A stretch of DNA of 5,970 nucleotides, taken from assembly GCA_027297005.1 (NCBI GenBank), contig JAPUIN010000011.1, positions 1-5,970 on the forward strand. The letters run 5' to 3'. Source of the stretch: Acidobacteriota bacterium (GTDB lineage: Bacteria > Acidobacteriota > Polarisedimenticolia > Gp22-AA2). Positions 5,047 to 5,970 of the stretch are shown here, in pieces. How positions within the stretch are numbered: position 1 is the stretch's first letter; each line of letters begins with the position of its first letter. A program made the position numbers and the translations under genes. The notes under the pieces were generated by a model that was given only the letters and a program-made list of their open reading frames with translations, was not told the DNA's origin and searched no databases.

Positions 5047-5970
5047 GTGCCGATCGTCCTGTACGGAATGAATCACGTCAGCGCTCCCGTGGATGTGCGC
5101 GAGCGTGTCGCGATTCCGGCCGAGGAGCTCAACGGGGCCCTCGGCCGCCTTCTCCGCACCGGCCTGGTCGCTGAGGGACTCATCCTCTCCACCTGTAACC
5201 GCACCGAGCTGCTGGTCCACGCGAATGCTGAGGGGGCCGACGAAACCCTGCGGGCATTCCTGGCGGGCGAGCGTGGCCTCGATGAGGACCTCCTCGAGCG
5301 CCACTGCTACCTGCACCGCGACGAGAACGCCGTGCTCCACATGTTCCGGGTCGCGTCCTCACTCGATTCGATGGTGGTCGGCGAAGCGCAGATCCTCGGG
5401 CAGGTGAGGGACGCCTACGCCGCGGCGCAGCAGGCCGGTGCGCTCGGCACGGTGCTCGACAGCCTCATGCAGCGGTCGTTCTCGGTGGCCAAGAAGGTGC
5501 GCGCCGAGACTGGCATCGCCCGCAATCCCATCTCGATCGCCCATGCCGCGGCCGATCTGGCGCGCCGCATCTTCGGAGATCTGAGCGACAACAACATCCT
5601 GATCCTCGGGGCGGGCAAGATGGCCAGGCTGGCCGCCCAGCATCTGAGCAGCGCCGGCGTGCGTTCGGTGGTCGTTGTGAACCGCTCGTACCAGCGCGCC
5701 TCGGAACTCGCCGACGAGCTGGGCGGACGGGCGGCCCCATTCGATCGCCTGTTCGACGAGATGCGGCAGGCCGACATCGTCGTTGCCTCGACCGCGGCTC
5801 CGCAGACTCTGGTCTCGCGCGAGGACGCGCAGCGGCTCAGCCGGGCGCGTCGAGGAAGACCTTTGTTCTTTCTCGATATTGCCGTTCCGCGCGATATTGA
5901 TCCGCGGGTGAACGAGGTGGACAACGTCTACATTTACGACATCGACGATCTGCAGGGCGTCGTTCGCCGC
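5047..5970 (+). CDS. hemA: Glutamyl-tRNA reductase, N-terminal part (cut by right edge)
   Basis: HemA reduces glutamyl-tRNA(Glu) to glutamate-1-semialdehyde with NADPH, the first committed step of tetrapyrrole synthesis by the C5 pathway, in the cytoplasm. The window holds 308 codons, with no stop, of a protein usually 415-470 residues long; the missing part is the C-terminal dimerisation domain. Visible: N-terminal YGMNHVSAP (6-14); the active-site cysteine C50 in LSTCNRTE; the conserved VGEAQILGQV (111-120); the NADPH-binding domain from about 180 with GAGKMA (188-193); and FLDIAVPRDIDP (275-286) followed by YIYDIDDL. The GTG start gives the usual N-terminus, begins one base after the preceding stop (TGAGGTG), and has a GGGGTGG purine-rich site upstream inside the preceding gene. 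It is therefore probably co-transcribed and coupled with the CcsA/HemX-like gene. Other haem genes (hemC, hemD, hemB) often follow, outside this window. Confidence 0.97.
   Translation, partial: MPIVLYGMNHVSAPVDVRERVAIPAEELNGALGRLLRTGLVAEGLILSTCNRTELLVHANAEGADETLRAFLAGERGLDEDLLERHCYLHRDENAVLHMFRVASSLDSMVVGEAQILGQVRDAYAAAQQAGALGTVLDSLMQRSFSVAKKVRAETGIARNPISIAHAAADLARRIFGDLSDNNILILGAGKMARLAAQHLSSAGVRSVVVVNRSYQRASELADELGGRAAPFDRLFDEMRQADIVVASTAAPQTLVSREDAQRLSRARRGRPLFFLDIAVPRDIDPRVNEVDNVYIYDIDDLQGVVRR

Noticed and set aside
4478..5071. 197-codon plus-strand frame overlapping the CcsA/HemX gene
   Set aside because: Composition rich in R, G, P and A, and overlap with a clear membrane protein carrying the WWD-type motif, mark it as a shadow frame.
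1..5970. CRISPR arrays, insertion sequences, phage or defence genes
   Set aside because: No regularly spaced direct repeats, no transposase or integrase motifs and no nuclease or toxin-antitoxin type proteins are visible; the genes are conserved chromosomal functions with similar base composition.

Overview
This is a GC-rich (low to mid 60s per cent, judged by eye), gene-dense bacterial window with five complete or nearly complete genes and two genes cut by the window edges. The gene set suggests a Gram-negative-type, environmental bacterium: long-form SerA, the glutamate-tRNA (C5) route to haem, a CcsA/HemX-type membrane protein, an exported ComEA-like protein and a type II secretion/type IV pilus-type pseudopilin. 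The sequence alone does not fix the phylum. Non-ATG starts are common (GTG for serA and hemA, TTG for the HAD phosphatase).

Left part (2-2034, plus strand): the C-terminal part of a class V aminotransferase overlaps serA by four bases (GTGA). Together they look like the first two steps of serine synthesis: 3-phosphoglycerate oxidation by SerA, then transamination. Their promoter lies outside the window.

Middle (2035-3341): a 402-base gene-free stretch separates serA from a small secreted helix-hairpin-helix protein (ComEA-like). That is followed directly by a GspH/FimT-type pseudopilin. The gene-free stretch is the most interesting part of the window. It holds a hairpin with a GNRA tetraloop, an 11-bp perfect stem followed by five Ts, and a 10-bp perfect long-range stem that encloses both that hairpin and a further 7-bp hairpin. 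It also holds sequences near the comEA ribosome binding site that could compete for the same stem arm. This looks like a structured leader or 3' RNA that I cannot assign to a known class. The pseudopilin has a textbook prepilin cleavage motif but no ATG, GTG or TTG in its frame between 2373 and that motif, which is a real annotation problem.

Right part (3368-5970): a phosphoglycolate-phosphatase-like HAD hydrolase lies on the minus strand, convergent with the pseudopilin and divergent from a CcsA/HemX-like membrane protein. A 226-base divergent region carries two similar promoter candidates (TTGATx, 18 bases, TGC-extended TAnGAT), one for each direction. The CcsA/HemX-like gene is followed one base later by hemA (glutamyl-tRNA reductase), which runs off the right edge. 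This pair is a haem-biosynthesis operon start.

Most of the window is conserved housekeeping. I see no defence system, mobile element, CRISPR array, tRNA or rRNA. A window-wide peculiarity is a very high density of GATC sites, about 90 by hand count.
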